From an uncultured Geobacteraceae bacterium (GTDB lineage: Bacteria > Desulfobacterota > Desulfuromonadia > Geobacterales > Pseudopelobacteraceae), in NCBI GenBank assembly GCA_903939115.1, contig CAJAFV010000058.1, forward strand, positions 97,534 through 161,533: DNA of 64,000 nt. The letters run 5' to 3'. The notes beneath the pieces are model-generated. The model was not told the DNA's origin and ran no database searches. It saw nothing but the letters and a program-made list of their open reading frames with translations. Positions within the stretch are counted from its first letter, which is position 1; the number at the start of each line of letters is the position of its first letter. Positions 8,814-15,728 of this stretch are shown in pieces. The position numbers and the translations under genes are program-made.

Positions 8814-9119
8814 TTATCCCTGTAACATGCGTTTGCTCTGATGTGTCGGAGCTTCAACAAGCCGTCCGTTGACATATTTATGAAGTATACTGGCTATCAG
8901 CGTCTGGTACGGCATTCCCTGCTCGGCGGCCCTTGTTTGAACATCCTCAAGATCCCTCGAAGAAAGACGAATATTGATCCTTTTATCTTTAAGGAGTGCA
9001 GCGGCAGCATTTGATGCGTAACGGTCGATGTCATTCTTTAAATTGGCGATTGGACTCCATTCTCCTTTTTCGAAGGATGTCAGGACCTCCTTCTCATACG
9101 TTTTTTCTTCAGTTTTCAT
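8814..9119 (-). CDS. CopG-family ribbon-helix-helix antitoxin
   Basis: A 101-residue protein. INIRLSSRDLEDVQTRAAEQ followed by GMPYQTLIASILHKYVNGRL is the typical C-terminal DNA-binding region of CopG-type antitoxins. The ATG at 9119 has GGAGG at the right distance and lies one base after the stop of the upstream toxin gene, so I prefer it to the ATG at 9155. It should neutralise its neighbour and repress the operon. Toxin-first order is common for BrnT/BrnA-like pairs. Confidence 0.75.
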   Translation of the reverse strand: MKTEEKTYEKEVLTSFEKGEWSPIANLKNDIDRYASNAAAALLKDKRINIRLSSRDLEDVQTRAAEQGMPYQTLIASILHKYVNGRLVEAPTHQSKRMLQG

Positions 9120-9120
9120 G

Positions 9121-9399
9121 TTAAGATCCCTCCGACAGATATTTTTTAGCAGCAACCCGGCTTGGAATAATTGTCTTTAAAAACAGCTCGTTGTCAGTCT
9201 CTACGAAAGGGACCAGATACACGTAATTCCGAATTCGAACAATAAAAAGTCTCTGGTTTGAATATTTTAAACTGTTTGGATGCGAAACCACATCAAGAAG
9301 ACCACCATGCGACATGGCTGCCAGAACTTCCTCAAAAGAAACATCACGCTCCAATTTAAGCTGGATGTTCTTCTCTGTATTCCAGTTGAATGTCTTCAT
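9121..9399 (-). CDS. BrnT-like toxin
   Basis: A 92-residue protein starting MKTFNWNTEKNIQLKLERDV, with FEEVLAAMSHGGLLDVVSHP, RLFIVRIRNYVYLVPFVETD and KTIIPSRVAAKKYL. Size, the opening 'W..EKN..LK' pattern and the order of elements are like BrnT/RelE-fold ribonuclease toxins that pair with CopG-type antitoxins. The next gene is such an antitoxin. I cannot assign the catalytic residues. Confidence 0.65.
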   Translation of the reverse strand: MKTFNWNTEKNIQLKLERDVSFEEVLAAMSHGGLLDVVSHPNSLKYSNQRLFIVRIRNYVYLVPFVETDNELFLKTIIPSRVAAKKYLSEGS

Positions 9400-9558
9400 A
9401 AAGCCAACATACCTAAAAGTATGCCTTTTGTCATCATGATTTATTCTAAAAAAACCAGTTTACGTCCCCCCAGGTGATATCCGTTTGGTTCCCCCTATAA
9501 TAGGCAACAGCAAAAGCCTGACCCCGCTGGTTTTAGTTGTTGGAGAGGCCCCCCTTTT

Positions 9559-9822
9559 TCACCCCTTTAGGACATAGCGACGTTCTGGGTTACTTTTGAT
9601 CTCATTGTACATTGTATCAGGAGCGAGATCCAACCCATTTGGCCAGGTAACGACACCGTTATCAACTCTCGCTTGCCGTACCAGGTCATCATCTAACAAC
9701 GCCTTAAACACCCCGGAGCAAAATGAACTGTCTATTACAATAAGACCGCTCAAACCGTCATCAAATTTCACTCTAAACTCACGCGGGTTTTCCGTTTTTA
9801 CCTCGATGACATCCCAATACAT
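9559..9822 (-). CDS. DUF2442 domain protein
   Basis: An 87-residue acidic protein (MYWDVIEVKTENPREFRVKF, DDGLSGLIVIDSSF, DLAPDTMY). The pattern of a short beta-rich domain ending in '...GLDLAPDTMY' is characteristic of DUF2442. It lies 20 bases downstream of a DUF4160 gene, and these two families are very often adjacent. Function is unproven. The pairing and location among toxin-antitoxin modules suggest a toxin-antitoxin-like or regulatory pair. Confidence 0.75.
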   Translation of the reverse strand: MYWDVIEVKTENPREFRVKFDDGLSGLIVIDSSFCSGVFKALLDDDLVRQARVDNGVVTWPNGLDLAPDTMYNEIKSNPERRYVLKG

Positions 9823-9842
9823 ATAGGCTTCCTTATCACTGC

Positions 9843-10103
9843 TTATTTAAGTGGTGAAATTTCTTTAGGTTGCTGTTTTGCCATACAGAGGTCCCAGTCC
9901 TCCAGCAACTCATCCTGGTGTAACTCTGCCCAGTCTAAAACAAGTTCGGTGGCCCTTCTGGGGAGCCTTCCCACGATAATTTGCAATGCGCGAATATCAA
10001 CGGTGGCTTTATATTCACCATATGTAGCATGGCAATGAGGAGGCGCGTGTTCATCCCAAAACATTTGAACCATAATCCCATAAAACATACTAATTGTCGG
10101 CAT
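9843..10103 (-). CDS. DUF4160 domain protein
   Basis: An 86-residue protein from the ATG at 10103, chosen for AAGAGG 6 bases upstream. MPTISMFYGIMVQMFWDEHA, then PPHCHATYGEYKATVDIRAL and GRLPRRATELVLDWAELHQD, are hallmark DUF4160 features (PPHxHxxY, LPRR, W..LH..EL). It is the upstream partner of the DUF2442 gene. Biochemical role unknown. Confidence 0.78.
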   Translation of the reverse strand: MPTISMFYGIMVQMFWDEHAPPHCHATYGEYKATVDIRALQIIVGRLPRRATELVLDWAELHQDELLEDWDLCMAKQQPKEISPLK

Positions 10104-10240
10104 GTTCAACCTCTTTGTAACAACGAAACTTGGAATCAAAATACCCCATAACCGCTCTTATGTCAAATTGAGTTCCATTTACTCGAATAGGCAATTACAA
10201 CAGCCTGACCCCGCTGGTTTCCTCAGGTGATATTGAATTC

Positions 10241-10270
10241 GTAGGGGCGCTGCGTGCCGCGCCCGCCTTT
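10241..10270 (+). repeat. Half copy of the GTAGGGGCG repeat and adjoining repeat debris
   Basis: GTAGGGGCGCTGCGTGCCGC, GCCCGCCTTT, as at 8595 and 11354. The 10140-10523 interval holds only repeat fragments: the AATAGGCAA unit at 10186, this element, a CAGGTGACAGGTGACAGGTGA triplet near 10286, a CCCCCCAGGTGATA unit (10327; also at 9469), a GGGACCCTCTGG unit near 10384 (also at 7739, 11267 and 12308) and a diverged AGGCAACAAC unit at 10431. Confidence 0.5.
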
Positions 10271-10523
10271 TGATGTGCTTCGCTCAGGTGACAGGTGACA
10301 GGTGAATAGCAAGTTAGCAAGCAACGTCCCCCCAGGTGATAACGGTATTATCGTGCTTCGCCAAGGTGACAGTGAATTTGGTAGGGACCCTCTGGTGCCT
10401 AAAGGCGCACCGATGTGCGCCCAGTTTTTTAGGCAACAACAAAAGCCTGACCCCCGTTTGGTTCTGAATTTTTCCGGGTACTTCAGAACCGGTCCAATTC
10501 CAATTCCGAAAAGCAACCGGCCA

Positions 10524-10787
10524 TTATGCTGCTTTCTTCAATTCTTCGCGGAGTACCTGCCTGATTACCTCTTCAATCGGTTTTTGCGGTTCAAATTGTT
10601 TGCGCAGCAATTCATTTAATACCGTCTGATACCCTTTATTTTCAGATTCTCCACGTGCCTTCAGAAGTTCCAGCACGTCTGCGTCAAGATACGTGGTTAT
10701 CCTGACTTTGTTAGGGTTCGGAATGACAGCGCCGCGTTTGCCTTTACTGAAATCATACACTGCTCTCATGTCAGGATCAGTTACCAT
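10524..10787 (-). CDS. brnA: BrnA-family antitoxin
   Basis: An 87-residue protein. The core (VRITTYLDADVLELLKARGE, then GYQTVLNELLRKQF) is the BrnA ribbon-helix-helix/oligomerisation pattern: a short N-terminal beta strand with Leu/Asp and 'GYQT.(L/I)N..L'. Its ATG overlaps the 3' end of the brnT reading frame by 11 bases, the normal brnTA order. The C-terminal helix (EEVIRQVLREELKKAA) is nearly identical to that of the second BrnA here (15729-16070), so the two modules are close relatives. Confidence 0.82.
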   Translation of the reverse strand: MVTDPDMRAVYDFSKGKRGAVIPNPNKVRITTYLDADVLELLKARGESENKGYQTVLNELLRKQFEPQKPIEEVIRQVLREELKKAA

Positions 10788-11044
10788 ACTCTTTCCTTTC
10801 GTGCGGTTCTGCTTTACGAGCAGAAATCAGGCGGATAGTTGTATCATCGGGGTAGCTGTAGACCAGAACCAGCAAAACAAAATTATCACCCATGCCTATT
10901 GTAATAAAGCGTTGCTCTTCGTGGTCGGTATCTTCAATAGTGACTACAGACACATCGCATAAGATAGAAACAGCAGACTCAAAAGTCACACCATGACATA
11001 TTCAGGTTACTGGCAGCTTTGTTTTTGTCCCAGATGATATTCAT
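10777..11044 (-). pseudogene. brnT: BrnT toxin with a frameshift near its N-terminus
   Basis: The ATG at 11044 opens MNIIWDKNKAASNLN, the standard BrnT start, but the frame hits a stop after 21 codons. Shifting by one base at AATATGT-CATGGT restores HGVTFESAVSIL and the rest of BrnT (HEEQRFITIGMGDN, TIRLISARKAEPHERKEYGN). One extra base (or two missing) around 11002-11006 breaks it. A 70-residue remnant could start downstream but would lack the first strand. Either toxin inactivation with the antitoxin retained, or a sequencing error. Confidence 0.7.
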
Positions 11045-11050
11045 GGTTCA

Positions 11051-11079
11051 TTTATGCATATATAATATGTACAAGTCAA
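11051..11079 (-). promoter_or_regulatory. Putative brnTA promoter (leaderless geometry)
   Basis: On the minus strand TTGACT (11074-11079) is followed after 17 bases by CATAAA (11051-11056), which ends 6 bases before the brnT ATG at 11044. The intact brnTA at 16278 has TTGACT at exactly the same distance from its ATG. The AT-rich spacer (TACATATTATATATG) could also hold the BrnA operator. Confidence 0.45.
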
Positions 11080-11160
11080 CAAATTTGCCGTCTATAAAAT
11101 AAAAACGGAATAGATTTGATTTTTTCGTTAACGCTGAGGCGCTTCGACATTCAGCAGCGT

Positions 11161-11311
11161 ACAAATGAATTCGCATGAATGCATAAATATGCAGGCTGGT
11201 TCAGAAGCGAAGAGCGTCCTGTAGCTGTGCCGGGGATGGTATGTTAACCTCCCTCTTCAGAAAAGACCCTCTGGGGCCTAAAGGGGATTGAGGGGAAAAT
11301 GCCTGTGAATG
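11161..11311 (+). repeat. ~150-bp direct repeat, copy 1 (flanks the TumE pair)
   Basis: Starts ACAAATGAATTCGCATGAAT, continues through GAAGAGCGTCCTGTAGCTGT and GCCGGGGATGGTATG, and ends at GACCCTCTGGGGCCTAAAGG, GGATTGAGGGG. A second copy in the same orientation at 12205-12352 is nearly identical over its length. Together they bracket the small TumE/HVO_A0114 module. Confidence 0.75.
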
Positions 11312-11353
11312 AACTTCATTTCGGATGTTGTAGCCCAGTTGTTATCTTTGCCA

Positions 11354-11413
11354 GTAGGGGCGCTGCGTGCCGCGCCCGCCTTTAGATGTTGTTTTTCAAG
11401 GAGACAGAATGCG
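11354..11413 (+). repeat. Half copy of the GTAGGGGCG repeat with tail
   Basis: Head GTAGGGGCGCTGCGTGCCGC and tail TTTAGATGTTGTTTTTCAAG, GAGACAGAATGCG, matching 8595-8662 but shorter in the middle. It abuts the 3' end of the HVO_A0114-like gene. Confidence 0.6.
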
Positions 11414-11417
11414 TGTA

Positions 11418-11786
11418 TTATACCGCAACCTCAAGCATAAACCCGTCGTAATGCAATCTTGGAGCTTTGTTTTTGCCATGTTTTTCCATCTCAATCAGAT
11501 CCATATCCAAGAGTATTTTTACATCCTCAGATATGTTTTTCATATCGCGACTTGTGATTGCAGCCAGCTCTTTAATAGATTCTGGTTGTTTATCGCGAAT
11601 AACTTTAAGCAGGGCAAATCGCTGTGGAGTCATTGCTTTACGGAAAGCCTCAAAACTAGTGAAGGTGTATTGCGGCTTTTCCTCCTTTACATTTTCCCCA
11701 CGGATTACGGCATCCATTATTTCGGCGCACTCGCGCAGAGTCTGTTCATGTGGTTTTATTGTGATTGTTTTGAAGGTAGCTCTCAT
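11418..11786 (-). CDS. HVO_A0114-like winged-helix antitoxin of a TumE pair
   Basis: A 122-residue protein with a winged helix-turn-helix in its second half: FRKAMTPQRFALLKVIRDKQ, ESIKELAAITSRDMKNISED, VKILLDMDLIEMEKHG. This MarR/HVO_A0114-like layout is the usual partner of TumE (DUF6516) proteins. It overlaps the upstream TumE gene by 4 bases. It probably neutralises the toxin and represses the operon. A similar pair is at 16763-17426. Confidence 0.75.
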   Translation of the reverse strand: MRATFKTITIKPHEQTLRECAEIMDAVIRGENVKEEKPQYTFTSFEAFRKAMTPQRFALLKVIRDKQPESIKELAAITSRDMKNISEDVKILLDMDLIEMEKHGKNKAPRLHYDGFMLEVAV

Positions 11787-12079
11787 ATTTCCCCCTTTTG
11801 ATAAGCTTCTATGTCTGCTTGAAAGTCTGACATAATTTTAGATGGCGTTGAAAAAGTGTAAGGATATTCCAAGCCGTTAATATGCTTGTGGTCACCTTTG
11901 CCTCGTTCGTTGTCATATCCGATTATCCTGATGCCATTTACGATATAGACGAAAGAGTATTTGAGACCATACTGATTGTATTCCGATATAGGAACAGACC
12001 ATATCTTGATTTCAGCGATATGCCCGTCTGCATTCCGCTCTTTTCTATGTGTTAGTAGCTTTGCTTTCATAGTTGGCAT
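11783..12079 (-). CDS. TumE-family (DUF6516) toxin
   Basis: A 98-residue protein. YGLKYSFVYIVNGIRIIGYD, then NERGKGDHKHINGLEYPYTF, shows the 'GYDN..GKGDHKH' signature of the TumE/DUF6516 family. The C-terminal FQADIEAYQKG also fits. The gene precedes and overlaps its HTH partner. The family is annotated as toxin-antitoxin toxins; the target is not evident. The start has no strong ribosome site, and Met4 is an alternative. Confidence 0.75.
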   Translation of the reverse strand: MPTMKAKLLTHRKERNADGHIAEIKIWSVPISEYNQYGLKYSFVYIVNGIRIIGYDNERGKGDHKHINGLEYPYTFSTPSKIMSDFQADIEAYQKGEI

Positions 12080-12204
12080 ATTAAACCAATCGTTTTTATT
12101 TTGTCAATAAATGTGGCCGCACATCAAAATAGCAATGAGCAGGAAACAAATCTCCCGTAATTTGAACAATAGCAAAATAACAAACAACGTCCCCCAAGAT
12201 CCTT

Positions 12205-12352
12205 ACAAATGAATTCGCATGAATGCATAAATATTCAGGCTGGATGAGAAGCGAAGAGCGTCCTGTAGCTGTGCCGGGGATGGTATGCTACCTCCCCTTC
12301 AGAAAAGACCCTCTGGGGTCTAAAGGGGATTGAGGGGATTTTCCAGTGAATG
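12205..12352 (+). repeat. ~150-bp direct repeat, copy 2
   Basis: Same orientation as copy 1 at 11161-11311, with scattered substitutions and a few small indels (GGTATGCTACCTCCCC versus GGTATGTTAACCTCCC). The 12080-12204 interval between the TumE gene and this repeat has no recognisable gene. Confidence 0.75.
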
Positions 12353-12360
12353 CGATAATC

Positions 12361-12388
12361 AAAAAAAGGGCCCCGTTGCCGGGGCCCT
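12361..12388 (-). terminator. Rho-independent terminator of the PstS-like gene
   Basis: On the minus strand GGGCCCCG-GCAA-CGGGGCCC is followed by TTTTTTT. The perfect GC stem lies about 30 bases after the stop at 12418. Confidence 0.9.
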
Positions 12389-12417
12389 GATGACATCAAA
12401 TAGGGAATGATTGTAAA

Positions 12418-13806
12418 TTAAGGAGTCTGCGGGCTTGTTGCAACAGCTTTACCTGGGTAAGAAATATCTGAACCCCGGTTGAATTTCATTTCGGTTTTTG
12501 CAGCCCAATAGTTCGCCTTAGTGGATGGCACGTTGGCCGGCTTCTGAGCATAGGCGATCAGACCATTGGTAGCATCATTGGCAATGTTGTTGGCATCAGT
12601 TGCGTCATTATTGGTATAGAGCCAAGCGTTAGTATAGAAGTCATACTGGCCGTTACGGATAGCGGTACGGGTTGGGTAGTAGCCGTTATATTTCAACTGA
12701 CGTACATTCTGGCTGGTTGTGGTAGTCTGGTCATTTACAGCTTGGTCGGCGTCAGCATAACCGATAGCGCCGATGAGGGCACCAGTGGGATTAGCGTCGG
12801 AGTTGCCGTTGACACATTTAATTTCATCGCCTGAACCCTGGTTGAAATAGATATATGGCGGTGCTTTCGGCAGTGTGGACAGCGTTTTTTCTTTGCCTAC
12901 AATGTTGGAACCCCAGTTTGAGTTCAATACAGTCAGGTCAAGAGCGGCGTGAGTGCCGGAACCGGCGTGACGCAAGCAGACCGTGACCGGGTTAGATGTA
13001 AAGTAACCGCCCAGGTCGGTCCAGTTTTTGACATACCCGGAGAAGAGCAGGTTCGCCTCTTCGCGGGAGATATTGGTGATAGTTGCAGCAGCGCCAAGGA
13101 CGCCGTCGCCTTTGCCGGGAGCGGTATCACACTGTGCAGCGGTAGTAGCGTAGTTACCGATAAGACCTGCAGTGCAACTTGTTGCCTTAACAGAGGCGTT
13201 GACAAAAAAACCAAAGGGAACGATTACCGTATTGTTCGGGTTGAGGGCAGATGTATCAACACCAGTCATTGTGACAGCGAATTGACCACCTGTGGTAATG
13301 GCGCCAAGCTTCTGGCCGCTGGAAGATTGGGTGAGAGATTCACCGGCTACGTCTGATGTGCCGACGTGAACCTGCTTGCAGACGGTTGTGGTGGCAGATG
13401 CGTACATGGCACGTTCACCATTGGCAACATTACAAGCGCCGGCGGTGCTGGTGATGAGGGAGACGTCAAGCGGCGCCTGTTTGCTGGCGGCCAGCGGGCC
13501 TTCGGCTGAAGCGATGCCTGAATAACGAATGTCGAGGTCACGAGTACCTGTGACGCTGTTTACCGGCACCAGAGTGCTGGTACATGCGGTGGCGGAGACG
13601 AAACCGTGCTTGCCGCTGTTATTGACTGCACTTCCAGCAGTACAACCGAGTTGAGTTGATGCGAAGTGGGCTGCCTGGGCATTCCAGTATGTATACTGTG
13701 CAGATGCGCCGTAGACGTTCAGTTCAGCAGGAGCTGCATGAGCGATGCCGGACATGGCAAGCATGGTGGCAGCAATGGTCATTGATACTTTAATCTGCTT
13801 TTTCAT
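12418..13806 (-). CDS. Periplasmic substrate-binding-like (PstS-type) secreted protein
   Basis: This 462-residue protein has a clear signal peptide (MKKQIKVSMTIAATMLAMSG..., cleavage after IAHA). I chose the ATG at 13806 because AAAGGAG lies at good spacing and the signal peptide starts there. The body resembles the PBP-like/PstS fold: ELNVYGASAQYTYWNAQAAH, IRYSGIASAEGPL, VKNWTDLGGYFTS and VCLRHAGSGTHAALDL (compare PstS 'RxxGSGT'), then IGAIGYADADQAV. At least eight Cys residues suggest disulfides. There is no ABC transporter next to it, so it may act as a secreted scavenger or signalling protein. It follows the VPLPA-CTERM gene in the same direction and probably shares the riboswitch-controlled transcript. 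Terminator downstream. Confidence 0.7.
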   Translation of the reverse strand: MKKQIKVSMTIAATMLAMSGIAHAAPAELNVYGASAQYTYWNAQAAHFASTQLGCTAGSAVNNSGKHGFVSATACTSTLVPVNSVTGTRDLDIRYSGIASAEGPLAASKQAPLDVSLITSTAGACNVANGERAMYASATTTVCKQVHVGTSDVAGESLTQSSSGQKLGAITTGGQFAVTMTGVDTSALNPNNTVIVPFGFFVNASVKATSCTAGLIGNYATTAAQCDTAPGKGDGVLGAAATITNISREEANLLFSGYVKNWTDLGGYFTSNPVTVCLRHAGSGTHAALDLTVLNSNWGSNIVGKEKTLSTLPKAPPYIYFNQGSGDEIKCVNGNSDANPTGALIGAIGYADADQAVNDQTTTTSQNVRQLKYNGYYPTRTAIRNGQYDFYTNAWLYTNNDATDANNIANDATNGLIAYAQKPANVPSTKANYWAAKTEMKFNRGSDISYPGKAVATSPQTP

Positions 13807-13858
13807 TGGGTATTTCTCCTTTGTTTGGTTGGTGGTGAACTTCATTGGTACTGGTATT

Positions 13859-13889
13859 GGTGGCCGGGAAACAGGGCTTCCAGGCCACC
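13859..13889 (-). other. Intergenic stem-loop between the VPLPA-CTERM and PstS-like genes
   Basis: GGTGGCC...GGCCACC forms a strong stem with an inner GGAA..TTCC pairing, just after the VPLPA-CTERM stop and before the next ribosome site. There is no T-run, so it looks like an mRNA-processing or attenuating hairpin, not a full terminator. Confidence 0.5.
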
Positions 13890-13899
13890 GATAAACGAA

Positions 13900-14670
13900 T
13901 TACGCTACTTTATTCTTACGACGCAGTCCGAACATGCCGAGCAGGCCGGAACCCATCAAGAAGAAAGCTGGTGGGATTGGGGTTGCGGCGGTGACGACAC
14001 TGGTACCGTTAAAGTTTGTTGTAATGGTAAAATTATTAACACCGGTATAATCAGCGGGATCGTTGGCGTAACCATTGGCCCAGAAGTACAGATTCTGTGT
14101 TACCGAACCACTGGTAGCGCCGACCAAGCTGCCCAGGCTGGTTTCAGCGCTGCCTGCGAGAGGTAATGCATTACCCAGTGTACCGGCTTGTCCAGATGCG
14201 GACAGTTTTTTCACGTAGGAACTTGCGGCACTCTGTACACCGATACCATAAGCTTGACCGGTAGCGGTAGTTCCTTGAGTGGTTTTAATGCCTGTGGTGG
14301 CGTTGTAATAGCTGTACAGACTGATCGTTCCGCTACTCATTCCGGTCAGATCGCCCATGGACTGGCCGTTTTTGCTGGTTGACCATAATTGACCGTTGGT
14401 GCTGTCGAGGGCGAAATAGGCAACGGCCAGGTTTGCCGGTGTGGTTGCAGTGAGGGCGCCTGTGCCGGCAAATGTCTGTGCACCCTTTGTAGTAGCGTCA
14501 TTTAGAATGGTGTTTACATTACCCAAGTCAGTAAGGGTTTCGGTGGAACCTGTACCGCGCTCATACACAACACGGATCAGTTCGAGGTCAGTAAAAGCTG
14601 CGAAAGCGCTGCTGGCGGAGAGGGTCATAAGTGCTGCGGCGATAAGCATAACAATTTTTTTCTTAAACAT
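13900..14670 (-). CDS. VPLPA/PEP-CTERM-type exosortase substrate
   Basis: A 256-residue secreted protein with a signal peptide (MFKKKIVMLIAAALMTLSAS..., SAFA). The C-terminus has the tripartite sorting signal: PIPPAFF motif, hydrophobic helix (FLMGSGLLGMFGL) and basic tail (RRKNK). This matches the VPLPA-CTERM class, presumably processed by the XrtD enzyme at 57582. The N-terminal ~210 residues (FTDLELIRVVYERGTGSTET; LYFWANGYANDPADYTG) are a close paralogue of the N-terminal domain of the giant repeat protein at 1-3128. The start is set by AAGGAG before the ATG. A GEMM-I riboswitch lies in the leader. Likely an anchored matrix or envelope protein. Confidence 0.9.
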   Translation of the reverse strand: MFKKKIVMLIAAALMTLSASSAFAAFTDLELIRVVYERGTGSTETLTDLGNVNTILNDATTKGAQTFAGTGALTATTPANLAVAYFALDSTNGQLWSTSKNGQSMGDLTGMSSGTISLYSYYNATTGIKTTQGTTATGQAYGIGVQSAASSYVKKLSASGQAGTLGNALPLAGSAETSLGSLVGATSGSVTQNLYFWANGYANDPADYTGVNNFTITTNFNGTSVVTAATPIPPAFFLMGSGLLGMFGLRRKNKVA

Positions 14671-14742
14671 TTGAATCTCCTTTTCTTCCATTTTTTAGAG
14701 TGTGAAATTGGTGGTATCTACGCTTCCTTCTCAATTTCCCTG

Positions 14743-14818
14743 CAGACGACCCGGCCATCCATGTTCTGGACCCGTCGGCTTTCCGTCACCCGGTTACCCG
14801 TGGTTTTGGCTTTTTCTG
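14743..14818 (-). ncRNA. GEMM-I cyclic dinucleotide riboswitch
   Basis: On the minus strand the RNA reads CAGA (P1) ... GCCAAAACC, a hairpin ACCaCGG-GUAA-CCGgGU with a GNRA loop, then GACGGAAAGCC, GACGGGUCC, AUGGAUGGCCGGGUCG and UCUG closing P1 with CAGA. GNRA hairpin, GACG(C/G)AAAGCC and the CGGGUC...GGCCGGGU helix are the GEMM-I core. By eye, the base equivalent to Vc2 G20 is A, the feature linked to cyclic AMP-GMP recognition in Geobacter. It lies ~73 bases upstream of the VPLPA-CTERM start. No clear intrinsic terminator follows, so control may be translational. Confidence 0.78.
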
Positions 14819-14923
14819 AAGAGTGGCTGGTATCTTCAATCAGCCGTTCTTGTTATTGTTTTAATGTTTGGTCTTTTTTTCGGTGCACCTCCCTTTTGAC
14901 AGCTGTCTGTCGTGTTAAAAAAC

Positions 14924-14998
14924 AAAAAAACCCACTCCATACGACCTGGTGTAGTCCGGTCAGTTGTACTGATCCGTGCTACGGTCTGCGAAGTGGGC
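14924..14998 (-). terminator. Long-stem Rho-independent terminator
   Basis: On the minus strand CCCACT...AGTGGG closes a ~65-base imperfect hairpin (inner pairings GACC/GGTC, GTAG/CTAC, CGG/CCG, TCAGT/ACTGA), followed by TTTTTTT. It ends the transcript of the small gene at 15061-15282 and separates it from the riboswitch. Confidence 0.7.
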
Positions 14999-15060
14999 TT
15001 TCCGGTCCCTGAATTTTTTCCAGGTCAGCTAAAGTTCCCAAATATTCAATTGTCTTTTCT

Positions 15061-15282
15061 TTATTCTACGTTTTGTGCGCCGAGCTGTATCTCTTCGTAT
15101 TTCTCAATGCGACCGATGCCGCCCTGGGAAAAGTTAATCTTGATGTGACCGGTGAATTCCTGCTCATTCATCTCCTGAATGACGCTCATCAGATCCGCCA
15201 GACGGCCCATCCTGTTACCTGTGCCCTTGCCGCGGTAGCCGCTCTTGATCAATACCGGTTTGTTCGCTTCACGCATCATCAT
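15061..15282 (-). CDS. Small conserved-looking protein, DUF2292/YezD-like
   Basis: A 73-residue protein (MMMREANKPVLIKSGYRGKG, GRLADLMSVIQEMNEQEFTG, then HIKINFSQGGIGRIEKYEEI). The final segment (short helix, beta hairpin 'G.IKI.F..G.I..IEK.EE') resembles the small DUF2292/YezD family, but I am not certain. Two tandem copies of the shared promoter motif lie upstream and a long terminator lies downstream, so it is a self-contained transcription unit. It has no signal peptide and is presumably cytosolic. Any of the three ATGs at 15276-15282 could be the start. Confidence 0.6.
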   Translation of the reverse strand: MMMREANKPVLIKSGYRGKGTGNRMGRLADLMSVIQEMNEQEFTGHIKINFSQGGIGRIEKYEEIQLGAQNVE

Positions 15283-15327
15283 TACTCGGTGCCCACCAAA
15301 ATTTTTGCTGCCTCATTCTTGTCAGGC

Positions 15328-15350
15328 ACTGTAACAGAAGTATGTTACAA
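15328..15350 (-). promoter_or_regulatory. Promoter-like motif, proximal copy
   Basis: Minus strand TTGTAACATACTTCTG, TTACAGT: TTGTAAC box plus a diverged extended -10. It lies 45 bases before the small gene's first ATG. The sequence upstream (GACCTTTG) matches the distal copy at 15491, so the pair looks like a duplication of about 50 bases. Confidence 0.5.
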
Positions 15351-15490
15351 ACAAAGGTCAGATTGGAAAACAGTTTGTTAAGATTTGAATCGGTGCTTTT
15401 TTGCTCTTGATTTCTGCTTACCGGATTACAAATATATCCCTGTAGTTCCTGTTAATGAACATTCAAATTCTATCCGTTTTGAATGACGCG

Positions 15491-15513
15491 ACTATAGCAG
15501 ATGCTTGTTACAA
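15491..15513 (-). promoter_or_regulatory. Promoter-like motif, distal copy
   Basis: Minus strand TTGTAACAAGCATC, TGCTATAGT. A perfect extended -10 and a TTGTAAC box, preceded by CTGACCTTTG. It is about 208 bases from the small gene. The 15370-15490 and 15514-15575 spacers contain no gene. Confidence 0.55.
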
Positions 15514-15575
15514 ACAAAGGTCAGCTTGGAAAAGATTTGGTAAAATGTGGGGGGGAAGGGGTGATGTGATTTATT

Positions 15576-15700
15576 GTAGGGGCGACAGCACAGGTTTACC
15601 GTGCTTCGCCCGCCTTTGATTCGTGCGCCAACCAGGGCGAAGCAGATGAACCTTGCTTTGCCCCTACGAAAACCGCATTTTTAGGCCGTTTGCAGTATAT
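15576..15700. repeat. MITE-like palindromic element
   Basis: GTAGGGGCG and GCCCCTAC arms (15576-15667) enclose a GCTTCGCCCGCC-rich core. The right flank carries the family end sequence (CGCATTTTTAGGCCGTTTGC, AGTATAT), but the matching left end is missing, so this is a one-ended copy of the element at 3571. Confidence 0.6.
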
Positions 15701-15728
15701 CTTGGGAATCGGCAGCCATGGGTTCAGT

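Noticed and set aside
13859..13889. Stem-loop as a full terminator of the VPLPA-CTERM gene
   Set aside because: No U-run follows on the minus strand, so I list it only as a hairpin.
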